Position numbers and translations under genes: made by a program. 8,401 bases of DNA from the NCBI GenBank assembly GCA_020347545.1, contig CP070731.1:119010-127410 (forward strand), given 5' to 3'. This document shows positions 1 through 5,972 of the stretch, one piece after another. Within the stretch, counting starts at the first letter, position 1, and the number at the start of each line of letters is the position of its first letter. The DNA comes from Flavobacteriaceae bacterium (GTDB lineage Bacteria > Bacteroidota > Bacteroidia > Flavobacteriales > Flavobacteriaceae). The notes under the pieces were generated by a model that searched no databases, was not told where the DNA came from, and saw nothing but the letters and a program-made list of their open reading frames with translations.

Positions 1-185
1 TGCTGGCAATTTCAAAATCGGATATGCTGGATGAAGAATTAAAAACAGCAATTGAAGAAGAACTGCCAAAGGACCTTCCATATGTTTTTATCTCTTCCCT
101 GGAACAAACCGGGCTTACTGAACTCAAGGATAAATTGTGGACCATGCTGAACGAAAATAGTCATCTGGGTCCTGAATCTAAATAA
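1..185 (+). CDS. obgE: Obg family ribosome-assembly GTPase, C-terminal end (5' partial)
   Basis: The reading frame is open from the left edge (first full codon at base 3) to TAA at 183-185, giving the last 60 residues. It begins with LAISKSDMLD, which reads as the beta strand and G4 guanine-specificity motif (N/T-K-x-D, here SKSD). The G5 motif follows as FISSLEQTGLTELKDKLW, and a short hydrophilic tail ends the protein. This arrangement matches the end of the G domain of Obg/CgtA, a GTPase that binds the 50S subunit and takes part in its assembly. The glycine-rich Obg fold and the G1-G3 motifs lie outside the window. There is no long C-terminal OCT extension, in keeping with the shorter Bacteroidota proteins as I recall them. 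The SKSD instead of NKxD is a known kind of variation and not evidence of damage. Another Era/Obg-type GTPase is possible from so short a piece, but Obg fits best. Confidence 0.82.
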   Translation, partial: LAISKSDMLDEELKTAIEEELPKDLPYVFISSLEQTGLTELKDKLWTMLNENSHLGPESK

Positions 186-279
186 GGACCTAAATCCTAA
201 ATATCCGTTCCTTTAATCAAATGCTCTTTTCAGCTCCGAAAGAGAGAATCTCAGATCCTAACCACACCTGTTTAAAGTT

Positions 280-420
280 CTAATCCCTGATCTCAAACAA
301 TCCGGAAAGCAAGGTCTCGATATTGTAGAAAATAAAAGCAACTATAACCAAAATGACAAGAAGTATAATGACTCTTTTGTAGTTTGGCTTTTTGCGTTTG
401 ATAAACTTTGTATCAGTCAT
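280..420 (-). CDS. 46-residue single-span membrane protein, function unknown
   Basis: ATG at 420-418 and TAG at 282-280 give 46 residues. The protein has a strongly basic, lysine/arginine-rich N-terminus (MTDTKFIKRKKPNYKR). A hydrophobic run follows at about residues 17-34 (VIILLVILVIVAFIFY onward), then a short tail ending FEIRD. By the positive-inside rule the N-terminus should be cytoplasmic and the tail periplasmic. Its start codon overlaps the end of the upstream glycosyltransferase gene by 8 nt (ATGACTGA), which suggests translational coupling and membership in the same transcript. I recognise no family. The overlap, the clean topology and the stop in a plausible place argue that it is real. 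A conserved partner of the glycosyltransferase is possible, but that is inference. No classical terminator with a T-run was seen between its stop and the convergent obgE stop. Confidence 0.62.
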   Translation of the reverse strand: MTDTKFIKRKKPNYKRVIILLVILVIVAFIFYNIETLLSGLFEIRD

Positions 421-1954
421 TGCCGAAGTCTTTAACTTGTACCTCTAAGTTAGTGATTTTGTATCCTTCAAGCAAATAAAAATAACCAAACTCGGCTGTG
501 GTCCCTCCCCTCTTTATGGGAAACTCGCTCAGCAAGGTATATCTCTCAAAATAGTTAGACATAGTGCTTTCCGGAGCTTTAAAATTCCTGCTGTGTGTAA
601 AATATAAAGCATTCTGTTCCGGAACAAGTTCCGGCATGGATTGATTAATGAGATAGTATTTATGCATGTCTTTCATCTCGCCCAGAACATACAGGGATTT
701 TCCCAGAGGATTACCCACATAATAATATAAATGTGATCCCGGATACCACTTGTTCGAAACAATCGGAAGATCTTGCAAAGCATCGTCATTTGCCTCAAGA
801 GTACGATATTGATCATAAACCTGGTTCCATCCGAACATATCCAGTGTAGGATCATTTTTTCCCAACTTTTGGTTCTCTTTTTTCTTCGATTCCGATCCTA
901 GCCCCCATCCCCTGTTTACAACTCCTATACCAGTGAGCAACAATGCAAAAATCACCAAAAGCGTACCTATCATTACCCTGTTGTTTTTGCGGTCAGCCAA
1001 ACGGGCAGCTGCCAGGATTGCCAGGGATAAAAAAGATACTCCTGACCAGTGAGGAAGTGTATCTCTGAATAAGGAAAAGAATAAGGTGGTTCCGATTAAA
1101 GGGAGGCTTATCAAGAGTATCAGCTTAAAATACGCTGAACTTATGAATCTTCTTTTCCTGTAACTTATCAATGCAAGCAGGATCACTATATAATTATACG
1201 GATTGTTATACGCAATCTGGCCCACTGATTCTCTTAAGAAGGAATCCAGATTAAAGTCAAGACTAAAGACCGTGACTCGCTCAGAATGATAACTCACCCC
1301 GCTGAAACTATTCAGGTAATTCCAGTAAACAATGATAAAAACCACAATTGCCGTAAAACTCAGATTCAAATAAATCATTGGGTTCTTAAGCTGATCTCTT
1401 TTGTAAAACAACCAGTACAATCCATAACCGAATAACAGAAAGGCCGCCTGGTACTTGGAATACAGGGCCAAAGATGCCGCAATAACAGAAAGGCTCAGAT
1501 AAAGATTGTGACGAGTTTTATCCGTGGCTTTTTGATATTTGATAAAAAACAATAGCGAAATCATCCAAAACAGGACCAGAGGGCCATCAGGCATGATAAA
1601 CAGTCCTGCAATAACTAATCCGTAAATACTGGTATTATAGAGTATTGCTGCCAATAACCCGGTTCTTTCATCCTTAACCTCCTTACCAATCAGGAACAGC
1701 AACCAGGTACTTAAACTTCCTGAAACAATAAAGCCCAGGCGCAGGGCCAGTTCCGAATTGTAAAGCAGGTTGAGCGAAAAAATCTGTTCAAAAAATCCCA
1801 CCATTGGAGGATGATCAAAATGACTCCAGTCAGGATACATGGCATAGGTCCAGTAATACACCTCATCGTTACCCAATTGGACACTACCTCCCACAAATAG
1901 TCGTATCAGTGTGGAGACAGTTATGAGTAAAATGAGTTTCTGACTATTGCTCAT
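413..1954 (-). CDS. GT39-family (PMT/ArnT-like) polytopic glycosyltransferase
   Basis: This is a protein of 513 residues. The N-terminal two-thirds holds about ten hydrophobic segments between residues 7 and 346, and a soluble, presumably periplasmic domain fills about 347-513. Near the N-terminus, after the first span, lies GNDEVYYW with Asp30-Glu31, then FDHPP at 46-50. These are hallmarks of the PMT_2/GT39 fold, whose acidic loop residues act in catalysis with polyprenyl-phosphate sugar donors. IMPDG at about 120-124 and LPHWSG at about 300-305 are further family signatures. The likely role is moving a sugar from a lipid-phosphate carrier to a lipid or protein acceptor outside the cytoplasmic membrane; donor and acceptor cannot be told from sequence. 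The frame can be extended to a TTG at 1966, but I chose the ATG at 1954, which starts MSNSQK and overlaps the PAP2 stop by 11 nt. It lies in the middle of the mnmD-PAP2-GT39-small-protein unit. Confidence 0.85.
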   Translation of the reverse strand: MSNSQKLILLITVSTLIRLFVGGSVQLGNDEVYYWTYAMYPDWSHFDHPPMVGFFEQIFSLNLLYNSELALRLGFIVSGSLSTWLLFLIGKEVKDERTGLLAAILYNTSIYGLVIAGLFIMPDGPLVLFWMISLLFFIKYQKATDKTRHNLYLSLSVIAASLALYSKYQAAFLLFGYGLYWLFYKRDQLKNPMIYLNLSFTAIVVFIIVYWNYLNSFSGVSYHSERVTVFSLDFNLDSFLRESVGQIAYNNPYNYIVILLALISYRKRRFISSAYFKLILLISLPLIGTTLFFSLFRDTLPHWSGVSFLSLAILAAARLADRKNNRVMIGTLLVIFALLLTGIGVVNRGWGLGSESKKKENQKLGKNDPTLDMFGWNQVYDQYRTLEANDDALQDLPIVSNKWYPGSHLYYYVGNPLGKSLYVLGEMKDMHKYYLINQSMPELVPEQNALYFTHSRNFKAPESTMSNYFERYTLLSEFPIKRGGTTAEFGYFYLLEGYKITNLEVQVKDFGND

Positions 1955-2678
1955 TTCGGTGCGCAAATAATTGAGTTATGTTATTATCCAGCCAATTCCC
2001 CTTTTTAAACAAAGACCAGTTATCAACCAGGGTACAACTGAGTACTGCTATCGCAGTTCCGATTAAGGCTCCTGAAAGCACATCCCCCAGAAAATGTTGT
2101 GACAAATAAACCCTTGAAAATCCGGCTAATATGGCTGTAATGATAAAAATATATTTTAAATATTCCTTTTTGCTTATCAACATTAAAATTACAAAAATGG
2201 CAAAGGCGGTAATCGTATGGCCCGACGGGAAGGTATTCCATGAATGCATTTTGACCCCTGCTACCAGATGTAATACCTCTTCGTTCTCAAAATATTTTGT
2301 TGGCCTGGGCATTCCATTAAAAATAATCTGCTTGGTAATAAAAACAAAAAGAAGGGTAAACAGTGAGGCAAATAGTAGGTAAAGGGACCATCTGATTCTA
2401 AAAAAAGCCAGAAACACTATCAACAAGGCAAAAACTACCCCATCACCCAGATGAGTGACATATTTAAAAAACTGATCTGCTATTTCCGAATGCCATTGAT
2501 TGACCATTAAGTGTGAAGTACTCTTCCCATATTTTACGATCATAAAAAGCATCCATATCAGAAATGGTAACATCAGGAACCAAATACTTTTTTCTTTTAT
2601 TACTTGTTTTAAATACTTCAATTTTTCATTGTTTTTTTCGGCTTGTATAAATCCATATCCTAAAATAAATACAAACAT
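1944..2678 (-). CDS. PAP2-family (type 2 phosphatidic acid phosphatase) membrane phosphatase
   Basis: This is a protein of 244 residues with about six hydrophobic segments. All three parts of the PAP2 active site are present: Lys116 followed by Arg125-Pro126 (KQIIFNGMPRP), PSGHT with His154 at 151-155, and SRVYLSQHFLGD with Arg189, His195 and Asp199. In the first motif eight residues separate Lys from Arg-Pro instead of the textbook six; I recall this spacing from other Bacteroidota members. The family removes phosphate from lipid phosphates such as undecaprenyl diphosphate, phosphatidylglycerophosphate or lipid A, with the active site at the outer face of the membrane. The substrate here is unknown. 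The ATG at 2678 is the only ATG in frame before the first long hydrophobic stretch; the first 30 residues are weakly family-like, so a later non-ATG start is possible. It begins 17 nt after mnmD ends and overlaps the GT39 gene by 11 nt. Confidence 0.88.
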   Translation of the reverse strand: MFVFILGYGFIQAEKNNEKLKYLKQVIKEKSIWFLMLPFLIWMLFMIVKYGKSTSHLMVNQWHSEIADQFFKYVTHLGDGVVFALLIVFLAFFRIRWSLYLLFASLFTLLFVFITKQIIFNGMPRPTKYFENEEVLHLVAGVKMHSWNTFPSGHTITAFAIFVILMLISKKEYLKYIFIITAILAGFSRVYLSQHFLGDVLSGALIGTAIAVLSCTLVDNWSLFKKGNWLDNNITQLFAHRNEQ

Positions 2679-2695
2679 CCATTCATCCTGTAAAA

Positions 2696-3367
2696 TTAAT
2701 TTCCCAACTTTATTCCTCTGAGCATTTCCCTTTTACCGGGGGGACCGGGCAATCGCTCCACTTCAAAACCCACGGCCTGCATGGCTCTTCTTACACTTCC
2801 TTTTGCCGAATAGGTCACCAGCACTCCATTTTCTAGCAAGGCCTCATACATTTTTTTAAAAATCAGCTCGGTCCAAAGCTCTGGTTGGACCCTAGCTCCA
2901 AAAGCATCAAAATAGATCAAGTCCGCAACCTTTTTCCCCGAGAAATCTTCAAACATTAACTCTCGCTTTAATAATTTAAACTTTTCGTTGATGAAAACAG
3001 GTGTTTCCCAGGAGGAATCAATCAGCTTTTCATAGGCCTCCTCTGACTGAAACGCCTTGAGTTGATTTAAATGGTCCAACTCTTTTATCATACCCTTATC
3101 CAGGGGATAACCCTCCAGTCCCAGATAATCTACAGATAAATTTCTTCTGTCTGCTTCAAGAAAAGTTATCAAACAATTTAAACCCGTACCAAAACCCATT
3201 TCAAGAATGTTCAAGGCTCTGTTGTCAGGGAATAAATCCAGTCCGTTTTTGATAAAAACGTGATACGCTTCTTGAATGGCACCGTGTTTTGAATGATAAT
3301 TTTCATCCCATTCAGGTAAATAAATACTCGATGAACCGTCAGAGGTTTTAATGATCTTTCTTTCCAT
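2696..3367 (-). CDS. mnmD: MnmD, tRNA 5-aminomethyl-2-thiouridine(34) methyltransferase (stand-alone)
   Basis: This is a protein of 223 residues of the DUF752/MnmC2 type. It has an S-adenosylmethionine-binding motif ILEMGFGTGLN at about 54-64, an acidic LGLEGYPL strand end at about 82-89, the DLIYFDAFGARVQPELW core at about 149-165, and the characteristic TYSAKGSVRR and LPGPPGKREML stretches near 185-216. The early segment with YHSKHGAIQEAYHVFI is also typical. The family methylates the 5-aminomethyl group of the wobble uridine in tRNAs such as Lys, Glu and Gln, using AdoMet in the cytoplasm. The FAD-dependent oxidase half of enterobacterial MnmC is absent, so the protein would act on nm5(s2)U made directly by MnmE/MnmG. 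The frame extends to a TTG at 3385, but that codon lies inside the predicted -7 promoter box. The ATG at 3367, giving MERKIIKTSDGS, is the better start. It is the first gene of the minus-strand unit. Confidence 0.9.
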   Translation of the reverse strand: MERKIIKTSDGSSSIYLPEWDENYHSKHGAIQEAYHVFIKNGLDLFPDNRALNILEMGFGTGLNCLITFLEADRRNLSVDYLGLEGYPLDKGMIKELDHLNQLKAFQSEEAYEKLIDSSWETPVFINEKFKLLKRELMFEDFSGKKVADLIYFDAFGARVQPELWTELIFKKMYEALLENGVLVTYSAKGSVRRAMQAVGFEVERLPGPPGKREMLRGIKLGN

Positions 3368-3382
3368 ATGACTAAATCGAGA

Positions 3383-3390
3383 CAAAGGTA
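3383..3390 (-). promoter_or_regulatory. Predicted -7 promoter element of mnmD (TACCTTTG)
   Basis: Read on the minus strand, TACCTTTG matches the Bacteroidota -7 consensus TAnnTTTG. It lies 15 nt before the mnmD ATG, which implies a leader of only about ten bases. I could not find a clear TTG-type -33 element at the usual spacing, so the call rests on one box and its position. Confidence 0.45.
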
Positions 3391-3495
3391 AAGAATTAAA
3401 ATGCTTTCTATATTTATGATAAAAATATTTCGCAGGACATGGAGTGACCCCTTGATAAAAACCTCATTGAGACCTTATATTTAAGGGATAATAAT

Positions 3496-3503
3496 TACTT
3501 TTG
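3496..3503 (+). promoter_or_regulatory. Predicted -7 promoter element of ilvE (TACTTTTG)
   Basis: TACTTTTG fits TAnnTTTG and ends 17 nt before the ilvE ATG, again implying a short leader. The nearest upstream TTG, at 3467-3469, is 26 nt away, longer than the usual 19-23, so the -33 half is weak. The box faces the mnmD box across the same 153-bp divergent region. Confidence 0.42.
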
Positions 3504-3520
3504 TTTAAAATATCAGAACT

Positions 3521-4591
3521 ATGAGTTTAGAAGTAAGTCAAAAGATTACGATTGAAAAAACAAAGAATTCTAAAATTGATCAAGTCGATTTTAATAATCT
3601 TCCTTTTGGTCAGGTTTATACCGATCATATGCTGATTTGCGAATACGAGAATGGAAAATGGGAACTGCCCAAAATTATTCCTTATCAAAATCTGCAACTC
3701 GATCCTTCTGCCAAAATTTTTCATTACGGACAATCTGTATTTGAAGGGATGAAAGCTTATAAAGATGAAAATAATGACGTCTTTCTTTTCAGGCCAATCG
3801 AGAATCAAAAGAGAATGAATATCTCGGCAAAAAGACTGGCTATGCCTGAACTTCCTGAATCCTATTTTATGGAAGGTCTTGAAGCCCTTCTGCTATTGGA
3901 CAAAGACTGGATTCCTCAGACTCCGGACAGCTCTTTATATATAAGGCCATTTATGTTTGCCTCGGGAAATGGCTTCCATGCCTCTCCCTCTGATAAATAT
4001 ACGTTTATCATTGCCTGCTCACCTTCAGGACCTTATTTCGGTGGTGAATTAAATGTTTTGATCGAGCAAAAATACTCCAGATCTGCTAATGGCGGGGTGG
4101 GATTTGCGAAAGCCGGTGGTAATTACGCGGGTCAGTTTTACCCTACGAACCTTGCGATTGAAAAAGGTTATCAGCAGGTCATCTGGACTGATGATACTTC
4201 GCATGAATTTATTGAGGAAGCGGGAGCCATGAACATATTTATCAGAATCAATGATACACTCGTCACTGCCCCGACAAGCGATCGGATTTTAGACGGTATC
4301 ACGAGAAAAAGTATTATCGATATTGCACAAGATCAGGGAATTTCAGTAGAAATAAGAAGGATATCAGTTCAAGAACTGGTGGAGGCCTCCGAAAATGGCA
4401 GCTTAAAGGAAATGTTCGGAGCAGGTACTGCGGCTGTTATTTCTCCGATTGACGGTTTTGGTTTTGGAAATAAAGATTACGCGCTTCCTAAACTCAAGGA
4501 TTCATATGCCGCTAAATTAAAGAAGCAAATTACCGATATCCAATACAACAGATCAGAAGATAAATTTGGCTGGAGGCAGCTAGTAAAATAA
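3521..4591 (+). CDS. ilvE: Branched-chain amino-acid aminotransferase (fold type IV PLP enzyme)
   Basis: This is a protein of 356 residues, the usual size for the long (eukaryote-like) BCAT subgroup. Lys197 in FAKAGGNYAGQ is the predicted PLP Schiff-base lysine. Glu233 in EEAGAMNIF should contact the pyridine nitrogen of PLP. FHYGQSVFEGMKAY at 67-80, YIRPF at 140-144 and MFGAGTAAVISPI at 298-310 are further family signatures, the last forming the phosphate-binding and substrate region. The enzyme moves the amino group between glutamate and the 2-oxo acids of leucine, isoleucine and valine in the cytoplasm. It serves as the last step of their synthesis or the first step of their breakdown. The ATG at 3521 follows the predicted promoter closely and has no Shine-Dalgarno sequence, as expected in this phylum. 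The gene stands alone on the plus strand with its own terminator; no other ilv or leu gene is in the window. Confidence 0.95.
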   Translation: MSLEVSQKITIEKTKNSKIDQVDFNNLPFGQVYTDHMLICEYENGKWELPKIIPYQNLQLDPSAKIFHYGQSVFEGMKAYKDENNDVFLFRPIENQKRMNISAKRLAMPELPESYFMEGLEALLLLDKDWIPQTPDSSLYIRPFMFASGNGFHASPSDKYTFIIACSPSGPYFGGELNVLIEQKYSRSANGGVGFAKAGGNYAGQFYPTNLAIEKGYQQVIWTDDTSHEFIEEAGAMNIFIRINDTLVTAPTSDRILDGITRKSIIDIAQDQGISVEIRRISVQELVEASENGSLKEMFGAGTAAVISPIDGFGFGNKDYALPKLKDSYAAKLKKQITDIQYNRSEDKFGWRQLVK

Positions 4592-4599
4592 ATTTACCG

Positions 4600-4628
4600 A
4601 GGGCCTTACTCAACGTGAGGCCCTTTTT
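4600..4628 (+). terminator. Intrinsic terminator of ilvE
   Basis: AGGGCCT at 4600-4606 pairs with AGGCCCT at 4618-4624, leaving an 11-nt loop in which CTCA and TGAG can also pair as an alternative. The stem runs directly into a run of five T (4624-4628). It begins 9 nt after the ilvE stop. On the minus strand the same hairpin has no comparable T-run, so it should work mainly for ilvE. Most of it lies within the last codons and stop of the convergent MazG-like gene. Confidence 0.8.
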
Positions 4629-5007
4629 CAAGAATATTGGCAATATCGGGCTTAAAATAATTGGGCCCTTTTAGAACTTTACCGTCCTCGCGATAGATAG
4701 GTTTGCCATCCTCACCCAGTTTGCTCATATTGCTTCGCTGTATTTCTTCAAAAACTTCCTCAATTTTATGTTGCATTCCATGTTCAAGAATGGTTCCGCA
4801 TAATATATAAAGCATATCTCCCAAGGCATCTGCAACCTCAACCAGGTCTCCATTTACCGCAGCTTCCAGATATTCCTTATTTTCTTCATCCATAAGGTCA
4901 AATCGCAACTTCAATTTTTCGGCTGACAACTTTGCAACAGGCCTGTGCTGCACCCCCAAACCAAAAGATTCATGGAACTCCTGTACCGCTTTTATTTTTC
5001 TCTTCAT
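4606..5007 (-). CDS. MazG-like / PRA-PH-type nucleoside triphosphate pyrophosphohydrolase
   Basis: This is an all-alpha protein of 133 residues. It has the metal-binding pattern of the MazG/HisE-like superfamily: Glu41-Glu42-x-x-Glu45 in DEENKEYLEA, then Glu57-x-x-Asp60 and Asp64 in LVEVADALGDMLYILCG. These acidic residues hold magnesium, and members split (d)NTPs to the monophosphate and pyrophosphate. The start KAVQEFHESFG and the tail with SNMSKLGEDGKPIYREDGK and LKGPNYFKPDI look like a conserved single-domain subgroup often labelled phosphoribosyl-ATP pyrophosphohydrolase-like. It is not HisE by context, since no his gene is near. The likely role is clearing unwanted or non-canonical nucleotides; the substrate is unknown. 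It starts 6 nt after the dehydrogenase stop, so the two are probably co-transcribed. Its last codons and stop overlap the ilvE terminator hairpin. Confidence 0.82.
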   Translation of the reverse strand: MKRKIKAVQEFHESFGLGVQHRPVAKLSAEKLKLRFDLMDEENKEYLEAAVNGDLVEVADALGDMLYILCGTILEHGMQHKIEEVFEEIQRSNMSKLGEDGKPIYREDGKVLKGPNYFKPDIANILEKGPHVE

Positions 5008-5013
5008 GTTTGT

Positions 5014-5736
5014 TTATAAAAATTTAATTAGAATATGAGGAGGAACAACTTTCATCATCAAGGCAACCAACCTCCATCTTCTGGTAATATAAGCCTTTCT
5101 TTTTTTTCTTTTAATCGCTGAATAAATCTGTTTGGAAGCCTTATCAAGAGGAGCCATCCAAAAAGTAGGGCCCGTAATAATATCTGTATCCACATATCCG
5201 GGCAATATATTGGTGACTGTAATTTTGGCCTTCTTTGTTTTCCTTGCCTTCATCCACAAAGACTCCATATAGTTTGACTGAAATGCCTTTGAGGCATGGT
5301 AAGCCGGAACGTGTCTGTTTCCTACAAGAGAAGCTATCGAAGTGATGCTTACAAGATGGCCTGTGCCCTGTTTCTTAAAATAATTATAAGAGAGTTGGTA
5401 CACCTTTGCAGCACCCAAAATATTTGTCTCCAGGGTGGGATGATCTTTATCCCACTCAAGATCAAAATTATTCTCTCCGATTCCTGAATTATGGATAATC
5501 AGGTCCACATGATCAAAAATTGTCGGTATCTCGGAAAAAAACCTGTCTGTATCATCCAGATGTGTTATATCATGCTGCCTGATGAATATGGATTCAGGGT
5601 ATTCTTTCTTTAAAGATTCTAATCGCTCCTTTCGCCTTCCTGTCACCAGCACCGAATAGCCGTCATTGACGAGGATTTTTGTCAATGCCCTTCCGATACC
5701 CGAAGTGGCACCAAAAACGATCGCATGTTTGCTCAT
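5014..5736 (-). CDS. Classical short-chain dehydrogenase/reductase (SDR), probably NADP(H)-dependent
   Basis: This is a protein of 240 residues with a complete classical SDR signature. It has the nucleotide-binding turn GATSGIG at 9-15, and TGRRKERL at 32-39 after the second beta strand, whose arginines favour NADP(H). DIT at 56-58 and HNSGIG at 82-87 stand in for the NNAG motif, and Asn105 is the structural asparagine. The catalytic trio is Ser133 (SITSIAS), Tyr146 and Lys150 (YHASK). LPGYVDTD at 178-185 follows the usual PG motif. The C-terminus is basic and then hydrophobic (ALMMKVVPPHILIKFL), which could sit at a membrane. The substrate cannot be predicted. The gene heads a two-gene unit with the MazG-like gene 6 nt downstream. 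Upstream, TTG-N21-TATATTTA on the minus strand is a loose promoter match lying partly inside the divergent small gene. The ATG at 5736 gives the expected start two to three residues before the first beta strand. Confidence 0.9.
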   Translation of the reverse strand: MSKHAIVFGATSGIGRALTKILVNDGYSVLVTGRRKERLESLKKEYPESIFIRQHDITHLDDTDRFFSEIPTIFDHVDLIIHNSGIGENNFDLEWDKDHPTLETNILGAAKVYQLSYNYFKKQGTGHLVSITSIASLVGNRHVPAYHASKAFQSNYMESLWMKARKTKKAKITVTNILPGYVDTDIITGPTFWMAPLDKASKQIYSAIKRKKRKAYITRRWRLVALMMKVVPPHILIKFL

Positions 5737-5743
5737 ATTATCT

Positions 5744-5751
5744 TAACTTTG
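5744..5751 (+). promoter_or_regulatory. Predicted -7 promoter element of the 61-residue membrane protein gene (TAACTTTG)
   Basis: TAACTTTG, followed by CAGCC, is an exact TAnnTTTG match 20 nt before the ATG at 5772, inside the 35-bp gap to the divergent dehydrogenase gene. There is no good -33 element at standard spacing. Its placement in so short a gap supports the start chosen for the small gene. Confidence 0.45.
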
Positions 5752-5771
5752 CAGCCTTAAATATAAATAAA

Positions 5772-5957
5772 ATGTTTAGCAGAGGACAACTTATTTTTGC
5801 AGCCTTTTTTGCCGTTTCTTTTATACTGATCATGATCTGGAGTTACAGAAAAGACATAAAACTCCATAAGATCTATTACAATAAGGTTTGGCTGGTAGCT
5901 CTTGGAATAATAGCTGTAATTGCCCTTTTTGCCACCCTTACCTTTTGGCTTCACTAA
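5772..5957 (+). CDS. 61-residue two-span membrane protein, function unknown
   Basis: ATG at 5772 and TAA at 5955-5957 give 61 residues. Two hydrophobic segments, about 7-24 and 40-60, flank a polar, basic loop at 26-38 (RKDIKLHKIYYNK). The loop should be cytoplasmic by the positive-inside rule, giving a hairpin with both ends outside. The pattern FSRGQLIF...SYRKDIKLHKIYY resembles small hypothetical proteins I remember from flavobacteria, but I know no function. The frame extends to an upstream ATG at 5679. That longer form would run 58 nt into the dehydrogenase gene, start before the predicted promoter box, and add a polar stretch with no membrane character, so I prefer 5772. The gene is divergent from the dehydrogenase and ends 15 nt before the convergent TrhP-like gene. 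Confidence 0.72.
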   Translation: MFSRGQLIFAAFFAVSFILIMIWSYRKDIKLHKIYYNKVWLVALGIIAVIALFATLTFWLH

Positions 5958-5972
5958 AGTGTTATACCCTTA

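Noticed and set aside
224..246. Possible hairpin CTCTTT/AAAGAG between the obgE and small-protein stops as a terminator
   Set aside because: Six AT-rich base pairs with a long loop and no T-run on either strand; too weak to call.
1955..1966. TTG start extending the GT39 protein by four residues
   Set aside because: An ATG four codons later gives a normal membrane-protein N-terminus and a shorter overlap with the PAP2 gene.
2131..2721. Plus-strand open frames (2131-2382 and 2500-2721) opposite the PAP2 gene
   Set aside because: They lie antisense to a gene with all family motifs and their translations show no recognisable domain.
3368..3385. TTG start extending MnmD by six residues
   Set aside because: The TTG lies inside the predicted promoter box, and the family normally begins close to the ATG at 3367.
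5679..5771. Upstream ATG lengthening the 61-residue protein to 92 residues
   Set aside because: The added part overlaps the SDR gene, is antisense to its conserved N-terminus and precedes the predicted promoter.
5748..5806. 11-bp direct repeat TTTGCAGCCTT at 5748-5758 and 5796-5806
   Set aside because: The first copy is part of a promoter-like box and the second is coding sequence; only two copies, so chance or codon use is a sufficient explanation.
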